DNA of 64,000 bases, from positions 1-64,000 of IMG/VR virus record IMGVR_UViG_3300032308_002010. One strand, 5' to 3'. The notes beneath the pieces are model-generated. The model was given only the letters and a program-made list of their open reading frames with translations. It had not been told where the DNA came from and ran no database searches. Both the position numbers and the translations under genes were made by a program. Positions 38,037 through 45,740 of this stretch are shown here, one piece after another. The DNA is from a virus. Every line of letters begins with the position of its first letter. Within the stretch, counting starts at the first letter, position 1.

Positions 38037-38920
38037 CGGTGCAGCCTTACCTGTTCCGTTCTATAGACGAGTGACATGACTAAACCCGCTAATCGGTACG
38101 CCGGCAACGGATGATCAAACCAAACGTTTTTAAACGTAGCGTACGGCTCTTCGGGCGCGACGCCAAACAGTTCTAGAAAAATTGGCTCACCGAGAATTTC
38201 AAGTGTGGGCAGTAATGATGTAATTGCCGGCACGGGGTTTGCCAATAAGTTAATGTGCCAGCGCCCTTCATATGTCGCCGGATCGGAGATCAAAGAGCTA
38301 AGGCGTACCCGCACTTCCGTTTCCGGCAGCGTTAATGTGGGAAGTCCGTCTGCCACGGTTTGCCGCGCGTCTTGTCGCTGGTCGTTGATCGCCTCTGCGC
38401 TTACTGTGATAAACTCTGACTTCAATTCTTGCAACAACAAACCCTCACCAGATTCGAGCGTTAGCGTTGCGCCTTCTTGTTCGTTTACAACTGGCGTGTC
38501 CATTGGATCAATAAATGTCAGTGTGTATTGCCGGTGTGCGCGGCCGGAGCCGTTCGCGGCAATAAACTCGCCGCCTATCGCGACTGGGCGCGCCGGGCCG
38601 CGCAATTGCTTAATACGGATGCCGGTTGGGAACTGGAACGAGTTGGCAGCGGGTTCCGGCCAATACGTAACGCGCGGATCTAGTTTGTAAACATACTCAG
38701 CTAATTCAGTTTGATGGACGTAGCTGAGCAATTCACGCGCACGCAAGTTTAAAAATCGCTGATCGGGCAGTGAGCCAAATAGCACGCGGCGTAATGTCTT
38801 TAGACTTTGCGGTAATACAAGCGGACGATATTCTACGGGGATGTACTCGTAACCGGCGAGCTGCTTGTCGGCGCTTTGAGCAAAAATATTTAACAGTAGT
38901 GTACGCGCGTGATTAATCAT
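38033..38920 (-). CDS. tail or baseplate structural protein, 295 aa
   Basis: No family recognised. It begins with NHARTLLLNIFAQSADKQLA and has EYIPVEYRPLVLPQSLKTLR in the helical N-terminal part. The middle and C-terminus are beta-rich (REYTLTF-like segments around RAHRQYTLTFIDPMD). It is translationally coupled to the hub gene. Its place between a small tail protein and the hub suggests a tail-terminus or baseplate component. Confidence 0.6.
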   Translation of the reverse strand: MINHARTLLLNIFAQSADKQLAGYEYIPVEYRPLVLPQSLKTLRRVLFGSLPDQRFLNLRARELLSYVHQTELAEYVYKLDPRVTYWPEPAANSFQFPTGIRIKQLRGPARPVAIGGEFIAANGSGRAHRQYTLTFIDPMDTPVVNEQEGATLTLESGEGLLLQELKSEFITVSAEAINDQRQDARQTVADGLPTLTLPETEVRVRLSSLISDPATYEGRWHINLLANPVPAITSLLPTLEILGEPIFLELFGVAPEEPYATFKNVWFDHPLPAYRLAGLVMSLVYRTEQVRLHR

Positions 38921-38925
38921 AGTAA

Positions 38926-39378
38926 TTACTTCTTCGGTAACACGTTAAAGCGAAGCGACCACTGCGCAATTGCTGTTTGCGGGTCTTGCACCTCAACACG
39001 CATACCCGTTAGAAACGCCCAGAAGTTTGCGTCCGGGCATTCGCCAATGTGGACTGAAAGGTCGCCTTTTTGTTTAATTCGGTTTTGTGTGTAGAAATCA
39101 AACAGGTTGCAGATCTTTGCCGACGAGGCATTACCGCACGTCTGCGAGAACCCAAAGCCAGACACAGTCAGTTCACCGATACGGTCGCCAAAAGCGTACA
39201 CGTAAATAAAATCGTTGACGGTGTGCAAAAACTGATAGTTGCCGTTTAACTCCAGCGCAAAGCCAGAAATCGGCAGTGTGAGCGAGCCGCCGCTAATGTC
39301 AACTTTAAATACGGCGTCGCCAGAGCAACCCGGGATTTTTGCGACGGCGCCAACGCAGGGACTAAAAACAGCTGCCAT
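38926..39378 (-). CDS. small tail structural protein, 150 aa
   Basis: ATG 39378 has TAGGTGATTT upstream. The protein is beta-rich (VFKVDISGGSLTLPISGFAL, FIYVYAFGDRIGELTVSGFG), with a size and style like tube-related proteins that cap the tube at the baseplate (gp48/gp54 or second tube-like proteins). It contains six cysteines, unusual for a tube protein. It is the first gene after the tape measure, where tube-initiator proteins are often encoded. Confidence 0.6.
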   Translation of the reverse strand: MAAVFSPCVGAVAKIPGCSGDAVFKVDISGGSLTLPISGFALELNGNYQFLHTVNDFIYVYAFGDRIGELTVSGFGFSQTCGNASSAKICNLFDFYTQNRIKQKGDLSVHIGECPDANFWAFLTGMRVEVQDPQTAIAQWSLRFNVLPKK

Positions 39379-39385
39379 AAATCAC

Positions 39386-42300
39386 CTACCCGTGGTAAGA
39401 CCCTGCGCCGCCGCCCATGTCGACTGGCGTACCGTCTGGCGTCTGCTCCATATGCCGTCCGCTCGCCTGCATCACGGCCTCTGACAGGCCCTTTAATACA
39501 AGAGTGCCGGTCAACTGCATATCGCGGCCGCGCTCGTTATTTTGCACGTTCTGCTGCGCGCGAGACGCCTGCTGCGCGTTCTGTTGCACAAGCCCTATAG
39601 CCTCGCGCCCAGCTGATGTGAAGTCGTGCTGCGTCTGTTGAATAGCGCTAACGCCGGCAGAGTCAAAACGCGCAGCTTTTACAGTGGCAGTTTGGACGTC
39701 GCGGTCACCAAGTATTATGCGGCCGCTTCTCGCGGTGGCGTCTTGACCGGTTGTTTTTATTTCATCGCGGCGCTGCTGTAAAAAGTCGTATTGCTCGCGG
39801 TCTTTCTTCGACAACTGCAACTCATTTGTAAACCAGCCTGACTTACCGCGCGACGCGACTTCTTCCATCTGCTTAGTTACGGCGCTAAGCGGATTCCCTG
39901 ATTCGAGTTCCTTGCGGCGCTGACTGAGGGCGTCATATTTTTTACGGTCTTCTTTTGACAGCTGCAGTTCGCTTGTAAACCAGCCGGGTTTGCCGCGGGA
40001 AGCAACCTCTTCCATCTGCTTAGTTACGGTACCAAGCGCATCGCCAGAGACGACTTCTTCTTTTCTTCGTTGCAGCGATTCGTATTTGTCTTTGTCTTCT
40101 TTTGACAGCTGCAGTTCGCTTGTAAACCAGCCGGGTTTGCCGCGGGAAGCAACCTCTTCCATCTGCTGTGTAACAAGCTGCAGCTGCTCTTGTTGCGACG
40201 GCTGACCTTGCGCAGTAGCGGCGCCACCCGACAACAAATCCATCATTTGCTGCAGGCCGCTGGAGTGCAGCGCTGATGATTGTTTTGGGTCAAGGTTTTG
40301 AGAGGTAAGGCCGGCGGCTGGCTGCGCGGGAGCCCCAGACTTTACGCGTTCCATTACTTTGGTTGCTTGATGTTCGGCCAGCGTTTTGTGTAGGCGCGAT
40401 ACGTTTGCGCGCTCTTCTTTTGTCAGTAACACACTTGTCCGCGCGTCATCTAAACCTTTTAACCCGCTTTGCTGATCTTCAGGTGAAAACTTGTCAAACA
40501 AATCTCGGGCGGATGCGTCTGGTAACGACAACAGTTGCGCTCTTTTTTCGTCGTTCCACATTGCGGCTTTGAAATTATCGACTGTTGGATCTTTGCTAAT
40601 TTCATCAACAACTTTTTGCTGCGCGGCGGTAGGTTTTGTGTCGTCCGCGGCGGCAGGTGTTTCGAGTTCTTTCTTGCGCTGCTGCAGTTCTTCCCAACGT
40701 TTCTGGTCTTCGTCGTTAGAGAATTGCATGTCGCTGGCAAAAAAACCACGGTCTTTACCGCGCTTCTTTAACTCGTCAATTTGCGCGTTTACACTTGCCG
40801 GATCGTCCATGTTTGTTTTCTTGGATCGGAATGTTTCCAACCCCTGTTCTTTGGCGGCCTCTCTCGCTTTGGCGTAGACATTGTTCAGCTGCTGAACGCC
40901 GCGCTCACCCTCGCCAAATACTGCGCGCAAGTGCTTAGTTGCTTTTTCTTCAGCGCGAGCAGGAACGGACCCCTCGCTTTCGAAGTGCTTGACCATCTCT
41001 TCTTTCAGCCGCTTCGACATGAACTTAGCGCGCTCTTCTGGTGACTCGTCGACTTGATTGCCCATTTCATTGATAGCAACGCCGGAAGCGATGTCGGCAG
41101 TCTTGCGCATAAGATCTTTACGGCGCGCATCAAACTGCTCAGCTGTCACGTTTTCTGGTTTTAGATCAGCGTACGCGCGTTTGTCGTAGTTTTGCTCTAG
41201 CTGCTCAAACGTTTGTCGACTGACGTCACGAGTAACTTCATTTGTTTTTGCCAGCGGTCTTTCTTGAGCTTCGGTGACGGTTTGCGCGCTCTGATCGAGA
41301 CCAACGCTCGCTAAGCCGCCAAACTCTTGCGACGCACGAAGCGCTTTAGACATTGCGCGGGCTTCTTCTTGTTTTTCTTGGCTCAATTTGCCGCCGAAGA
41401 AGCCGCCCTGCATTTTCTTTTCAAACGCGGTCGTGTCTTTGTTGAGCGCTGCTTCCGCGAATGCGTCAATTTGTTTTTGATCAGCGTTTGGACCAAGTAC
41501 GGATTCGGCCATGGCTTTTGCGCCGGCCGTAACGTCTTCTTTTTTGCCAGTGTTATATGCTTTGATAATTGTCGTAGCGCGCTTACGTTGCGCCTCGTTT
41601 CGCTCTTTTTGTTCTGGCGTGGACCCAGCGGCAGTATCGCTAGCCGCCATCTGCGCGCGAGCGTATAGGGTCTGTTGTTGTTCAGCCGTCAGCTCTTCAT
41701 CGGGTTTAAACCCGGCTAGTTTCTTCAGTTCTTTGGCCGCGGCGCCGCTCGGGTTTTTTTGCGCTTCTTCGTTGAGCTTCTGGATTTTTTCCGGCGTAAT
41801 AGTCGCGTCGTTTGACATCTTCGCCGCGGCAACGAGACCTTCTTGCATATCCGGCGCGTACTTCTGCAGCACCTCGTCCTCAGATATGACGTTGAATACA
41901 CGCTTCAACGACTCGGTGCGTGTAATCGTGTTGTCTGATGCTATGTTATTTAATTCATCGCCCACTCGCTGTGAAAACGTAGATTCTGTGCCCATAGCCG
42001 CGGCGCCAAAACGTTCAGCTTTTCGTTCAGTGATTTTTTGGCGCGCGTCGGCGTCGGTGATGGCGGCCTTGTTGCGAATTTGTTTTTGACCCTCGATGCT
42101 GACGCCAGTACGTTCTTGTAAAATCGCGCTTGATTCGGTGTACAGTGTGCGCATGCTTTCTTTACGCGTTGCCGCGTCGGCACCGTAAAGTGCGTTGAAG
42201 TAAGTCTCAGCGCGGGCGTCTGCCGCCCCTTTACCGAGTCCGCCGCCGTCTTTACTTTGAAAGTATTTCGACAGTTCTTCTTTACCGCGGCGCTCAAGCG

Positions 42301-44296
42301 TGGCGTCGACCTCTTCCGCGCCCATGTCTTTTGTTTCGTTCATTACGACGTCGAGCATGCGATTGGCGAGGTTTGGCGCGATCGTCTTCTTTTGCTCCGC
42401 AAACTCTTCGTCTGACACGCCCATCGGCTTGATTTTGTTAAACTCTTCGCTGTCCATCGTGCCCTGCATGACGGCAGCTTGCCGTTGTGCAAGCCGCCGC
42501 TGGTGCATATAGGTTTGACCTTTGTAGGCGTATCCTTCTTGCACAAATGGCCGCAAGCCCTGCCGGTCCATCTGATAAGCCCGAAACATACGATCAGAGG
42601 CGCCAGATTCGCGCGCGAGCTGGTACATAGCGCCGACGCCGCCCTCGCCAACCATCTGCGCGAGGTTATACTTCTTACCCTTGTATTCAAACTCTTCTTG
42701 ATTGTTTCGGTATGCCTGTGCCGCGGCCTCCATCTTAGTGCCGCGGTACTTGTCAGGATTTTCAGAGACAAGCCGGTTTAACACCGCAATACTTTGACCA
42801 CCCGCGCTTTCATCGCCACGACGCGAAAAACCCGCCATTGTTGCGTCGGCACCGTCGTCCCCTTCTTTCTGTAGCTTGCCCGGTAGCATCTTGTTATAGA
42901 CACCAGCGTCGTGCATAGCTTGGCTGCGCGCCATATTAACTTTCATCCGCTCCAATCCAACCTCGCCTGCTTGCGCACGAGTTAACCCCATTTGCACGCC
43001 AAACTCTTGTTCGTTGCGCGCCATGTTGTGCAACTCGGTCAGGCTGGTGCTGGAGTCGCGCGCGGCCATGCGCACTTCTCGCACAAGTTTTTCCAACTTA
43101 CCGGGCGCCAAAGATGACGAACCGCCCGTTAGCTGTTCGAGGCTGGCGATCAACGCTTGAACCGGCGCGTTTGCCTGCCCGTTGTCGCCAAAAATTTCAC
43201 GAATAGACGCGATAACTTTGTTGTAATCTTTTAGCGTTTTTGACGTTCGTGTTGCGTCTACGGCATTTGCTGCAACACTAAATCCGTCCATTTGCTCGAT
43301 TTCTGAGACAGATTTAGCGCGCGGATCTTTAGCGACTTGTTTGTCAATTTCTTCAAACGTTGAGCTAATGCGCTTTTTGTAATCGCCCATTTTGTCGTCG
43401 AGCATTATTTTGCGTTCTTCTTCGGTCGCGTTGGCGTAGTCGAAGTTACGCGTCATCAAATCGTCATGTCCAAACTGCTCGGCCATGCGTGTGATTGTTT
43501 TATCGTCGCGCTTGGCGGCGCTCATTGCTTTGACGCGCTCAGCCGGTGACAGCGCCCCGAGAGCCTGCGGCAGCTGCCCCTTCTGGAATAAATGCTCCAT
43601 CATCTCGCTAGTCGACTGAGCGCCAAATCCGCGCATTTCATTTATGTTCGCGTCCGGGCCGTATAAATTCTGATATACGTTTTGCGAGAACTGTTTAAGC
43701 GAGTCTTCCGACATGCGGCGACCACCTGTCGCGGCGTCGGCGCGATAAAAACCGATTCTTTGCGCAGCGCCGGCAATAGCTGCCGGATCGCCGCGGCTAC
43801 CGAACATTAAGCCCTCGTATGTGTCGGCGCCAACTTGACTTGCAGCAAACTGTTTAAATACGGGGTTGTTTAATACGCTTGCGCCCGTGTTTGCTTGTTC
43901 GCGGTCGAGCCGCGTGATTGGCTTCCCGCCGTTTGCGATTTGCTGCACAGCTAGTAGTTTCTTGGCGACCTCTTCGTTGCCGGCCATGTGCGCCGCGTTA
44001 ATTACTTGTACGCCGTGCCGCTGATATTGCGCGGCAGACCGTTCGTCCATAACGTTTTGACTAGGCATCTGGTGCATTAAAAACGCGTCGGGCCCAAACG
44101 CGCCCTGCACCAGCTGCGGGCCGTACATATTAGCCAGATAGCCAAACGCGTTATCTACGTGCGCCGGGTTGTTAAACGGCGAATACTGCGGCGGGGCGTA
44201 CCGCATCGCGGCAATGGCGCGGGCTTCCGCCGACGGCTCGCCGTACTCAAACGGAGCGGCGCCAAATAAGCCCTGATTGTTGTATTGCCCCTGCAT
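39386..44296 (-). CDS. tail tape-measure protein candidate, 1636 aa
   Basis: The longest gene of the window, almost entirely helical and rich in Q, E, K, A and R (MSAAKRDDKTITRMAEQFGH, QQRKKELE). It follows the two tail-assembly-type genes and precedes baseplate genes, the normal tape-measure place. At the common 1.5 angstrom per residue, 1636 aa would fit a tail of about 245 nm. It has no clear hydrophobic segments in the middle, unlike many tape measures. A 50-aa motif is repeated near the C-terminus. No peptidase or lysozyme motif is found. Confidence 0.7.
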   Translation of the reverse strand: MQGQYNNQGLFGAAPFEYGEPSAEARAIAAMRYAPPQYSPFNNPAHVDNAFGYLANMYGPQLVQGAFGPDAFLMHQMPSQNVMDERSAAQYQRHGVQVINAAHMAGNEEVAKKLLAVQQIANGGKPITRLDREQANTGASVLNNPVFKQFAASQVGADTYEGLMFGSRGDPAAIAGAAQRIGFYRADAATGGRRMSEDSLKQFSQNVYQNLYGPDANINEMRGFGAQSTSEMMEHLFQKGQLPQALGALSPAERVKAMSAAKRDDKTITRMAEQFGHDDLMTRNFDYANATEEERKIMLDDKMGDYKKRISSTFEEIDKQVAKDPRAKSVSEIEQMDGFSVAANAVDATRTSKTLKDYNKVIASIREIFGDNGQANAPVQALIASLEQLTGGSSSLAPGKLEKLVREVRMAARDSSTSLTELHNMARNEQEFGVQMGLTRAQAGEVGLERMKVNMARSQAMHDAGVYNKMLPGKLQKEGDDGADATMAGFSRRGDESAGGQSIAVLNRLVSENPDKYRGTKMEAAAQAYRNNQEEFEYKGKKYNLAQMVGEGGVGAMYQLARESGASDRMFRAYQMDRQGLRPFVQEGYAYKGQTYMHQRRLAQRQAAVMQGTMDSEEFNKIKPMGVSDEEFAEQKKTIAPNLANRMLDVVMNETKDMGAEEVDATLERRGKEELSKYFQSKDGGGLGKGAADARAETYFNALYGADAATRKESMRTLYTESSAILQERTGVSIEGQKQIRNKAAITDADARQKITERKAERFGAAAMGTESTFSQRVGDELNNIASDNTITRTESLKRVFNVISEDEVLQKYAPDMQEGLVAAAKMSNDATITPEKIQKLNEEAQKNPSGAAAKELKKLAGFKPDEELTAEQQQTLYARAQMAASDTAAGSTPEQKERNEAQRKRATTIIKAYNTGKKEDVTAGAKAMAESVLGPNADQKQIDAFAEAALNKDTTAFEKKMQGGFFGGKLSQEKQEEARAMSKALRASQEFGGLASVGLDQSAQTVTEAQERPLAKTNEVTRDVSRQTFEQLEQNYDKRAYADLKPENVTAEQFDARRKDLMRKTADIASGVAINEMGNQVDESPEERAKFMSKRLKEEMVKHFESEGSVPARAEEKATKHLRAVFGEGERGVQQLNNVYAKAREAAKEQGLETFRSKKTNMDDPASVNAQIDELKKRGKDRGFFASDMQFSNDEDQKRWEELQQRKKELETPAAADDTKPTAAQQKVVDEISKDPTVDNFKAAMWNDEKRAQLLSLPDASARDLFDKFSPEDQQSGLKGLDDARTSVLLTKEERANVSRLHKTLAEHQATKVMERVKSGAPAQPAAGLTSQNLDPKQSSALHSSGLQQMMDLLSGGAATAQGQPSQQEQLQLVTQQMEEVASRGKPGWFTSELQLSKEDKDKYESLQRRKEEVVSGDALGTVTKQMEEVASRGKPGWFTSELQLSKEDRKKYDALSQRRKELESGNPLSAVTKQMEEVASRGKSGWFTNELQLSKKDREQYDFLQQRRDEIKTTGQDATARSGRIILGDRDVQTATVKAARFDSAGVSAIQQTQHDFTSAGREAIGLVQQNAQQASRAQQNVQNNERGRDMQLTGTLVLKGLSEAVMQASGRHMEQTPDGTPVDMGGGAGSYHG
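39770..40175 (-). repeat. three tandem 50-aa repeats in the tape-measure candidate
   Basis: Residues about 1374-1510 carry three copies of QMEEVASRGK-x-GWFTSELQLS followed by KED-KY-LQ-RRKE. A fourth, diverged copy is at about 1170-1210 (KKRGKDRGFFASDMQFS). At the DNA level the 45 bases encoding the start of the first two copies are nearly identical, near 39990 and 40130, so duplication was recent. Confidence 0.85.
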
Positions 44297-44314
44297 ATGC
44301 CGCCGCCGTCGTTT

Positions 44315-44689
44315 TTATTGTTCGTTGTTTAGCGCTTTATATCGCTCCAACATGTCGCTAAGGTCTTTGCTTAACATTGTATCTTTTTTGGGCTCGTCAC
44401 CGCTCGTTGGCGCCGTTTTGTCTGCGTCGAGGCTAATCCACGGAAAAACTGTTTTTTGGATATCTACTAGTAGCTCATTGCAGCGTTTTTTCGTGTTTGC
44501 GAAGCTGTCCTCGACTAGGTTGCCGTGTGACAAAAGCGCTAGCCAATGCCGGTGGGCCGTAGTTAGCAGTTCGTAATCGTCTCGGCGCTCAACTTCCGTC
44601 AGTAGTAACCGGTGCTTAATCTTCCATTGACGATTTCTGGGATCGGCGCCCGCGTAATTTATTGCGCCGGACACGGCAGCCCGCACCAT
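44315..44689 (-). CDS. tail assembly-type protein (possible frameshift partner), 124 aa
   Basis: ATG 44689 starts nine bases after the stop of the upstream gene; a TTG at 44716 overlaps it. The sequence is helical with AINYAGADPRNRQWKIKHRL and an acidic, lysine-containing C-terminus ending ALNNEQ. Location between a chaperone-like gene and the tape measure matches the second cistron of tail-assembly chaperones, which is often made by a -1 frameshift. The frame is open in -1 for only about 17 codons before the upstream stop. Confidence 0.55.
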   Translation of the reverse strand: MVRAAVSGAINYAGADPRNRQWKIKHRLLLTEVERRDDYELLTTAHRHWLALLSHGNLVEDSFANTKKRCNELLVDIQKTVFPWISLDADKTAPTSGDEPKKDTMLSKDLSDMLERYKALNNEQ

Positions 44690-44697
44690 TAAGGCTG

Positions 44698-45729
44698 CTA
44701 CCCGATCCCGTTCCAAAAACTTGGTTCTAGCGCCATAGCCTCAAGGGCCTCCACGAGCCTTTGAAAACGCCGAAGATGCGTGCTGATTAACCGGCGCGTA
44801 ACCTCGTGGGCGAGTGCTTTTGTGTTTACAAAATTTCTAGCCGCCGGAAGCGCCGTTTGATTCGGCTGATCTGCTGGCGGCGTAAATTTCACGTCGGCCA
44901 GCACGGGGTTTAAAACAGTCGGTTTACCTGTGCTATCAAGAATAGCTTCAAGCGAGCATGCGAGCCGGTATTCGGCCATACGCAAAAACCACTCAGCCTC
45001 TGAAAAAATTTCGCCGGCGTTTTGATCGAGCAGCAGCTGGCGCTGTATTAAAAAGTTTTCGTCGGCCAGTAAACTGCGCAGTCTGACAACCATTCGACCG
45101 CCGGCAAGCTCGTAGTCACGCGTAAAGCGGTTTCCGCCAAGCAGCGTAACAAGAAAGTCCTCCTTGTCGCGATCAGACACGTCGACGTCAAACTTTTGCT
45201 GCATGTTCCACCCGCATCGCGGACAGAACGGCAAAATAACCATCGGCCCTTCGAGGTCGCCTGTCGGCGGGGGAAGCTCTTCTTCGTCTGTTTTAACCGG
45301 CTGTTCTTTAGATTTAGCCGGCTCTTCTGTTGCTGTAACGGCGGCCGGCTTCTGCTCAGTGGCCGCTGCTTCAGCAGCAGCGACTTCTTCGCGGTCGTCT
45401 ACAATTTGTGTTTCCATCATCTTGCGGTACGCCTCGGCAACACTTGGCGCCATGTCAGCCGTCGCTTCTTTGAGTTTGTCGTCGGCTTCTTTCTTTTTGC
45501 CAATATTCTTTGCGTCGACAAGGCTTTTTTTTACTTTCTCTACGTCTTCCTCTGTCATTACCGCCGCGTCGATGAGCACGTCGATTCGTTTGGACGGCGG
45601 TAACCTGTCTCGAATTTGCAGCAGGAGTTCGCCGAGATCTGCTGGAATAGGGTCGTTAACCTTCCAGCCAAACTGCTCAAGCGTTGCCTTTGTAAAATCC
45701 GACACGTAAGGATTTTCTACTAAGTCCAT
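44698..45729 (-). CDS. tail assembly-type protein with CxxC zinc motif, 343 aa
   Basis: ATG 45729 has AAGGAG nine bases upstream and is preferred over TTG 45744. The middle contains a low-complexity acidic and alanine-rich linker (AAAEAAATEQKPAAVTATEE). FCPRCGWNMQQKFDV then begins a domain that continues DKEDFLVTLLGGNRFTRDYE and GGRMVVRLRSL. I recognise this CPRCGW-LLG-RF-K/R-YEL-GG pattern from large phages but know no assigned function. Its position just before the tape measure points to tail assembly. Confidence 0.6.
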   Translation of the reverse strand: MDLVENPYVSDFTKATLEQFGWKVNDPIPADLGELLLQIRDRLPPSKRIDVLIDAAVMTEEDVEKVKKSLVDAKNIGKKKEADDKLKEATADMAPSVAEAYRKMMETQIVDDREEVAAAEAAATEQKPAAVTATEEPAKSKEQPVKTDEEELPPPTGDLEGPMVILPFCPRCGWNMQQKFDVDVSDRDKEDFLVTLLGGNRFTRDYELAGGRMVVRLRSLLADENFLIQRQLLLDQNAGEIFSEAEWFLRMAEYRLACSLEAILDSTGKPTVLNPVLADVKFTPPADQPNQTALPAARNFVNTKALAHEVTRRLISTHLRRFQRLVEALEAMALEPSFWNGIG

Positions 45730-45740
45730 TATTAACTCCT

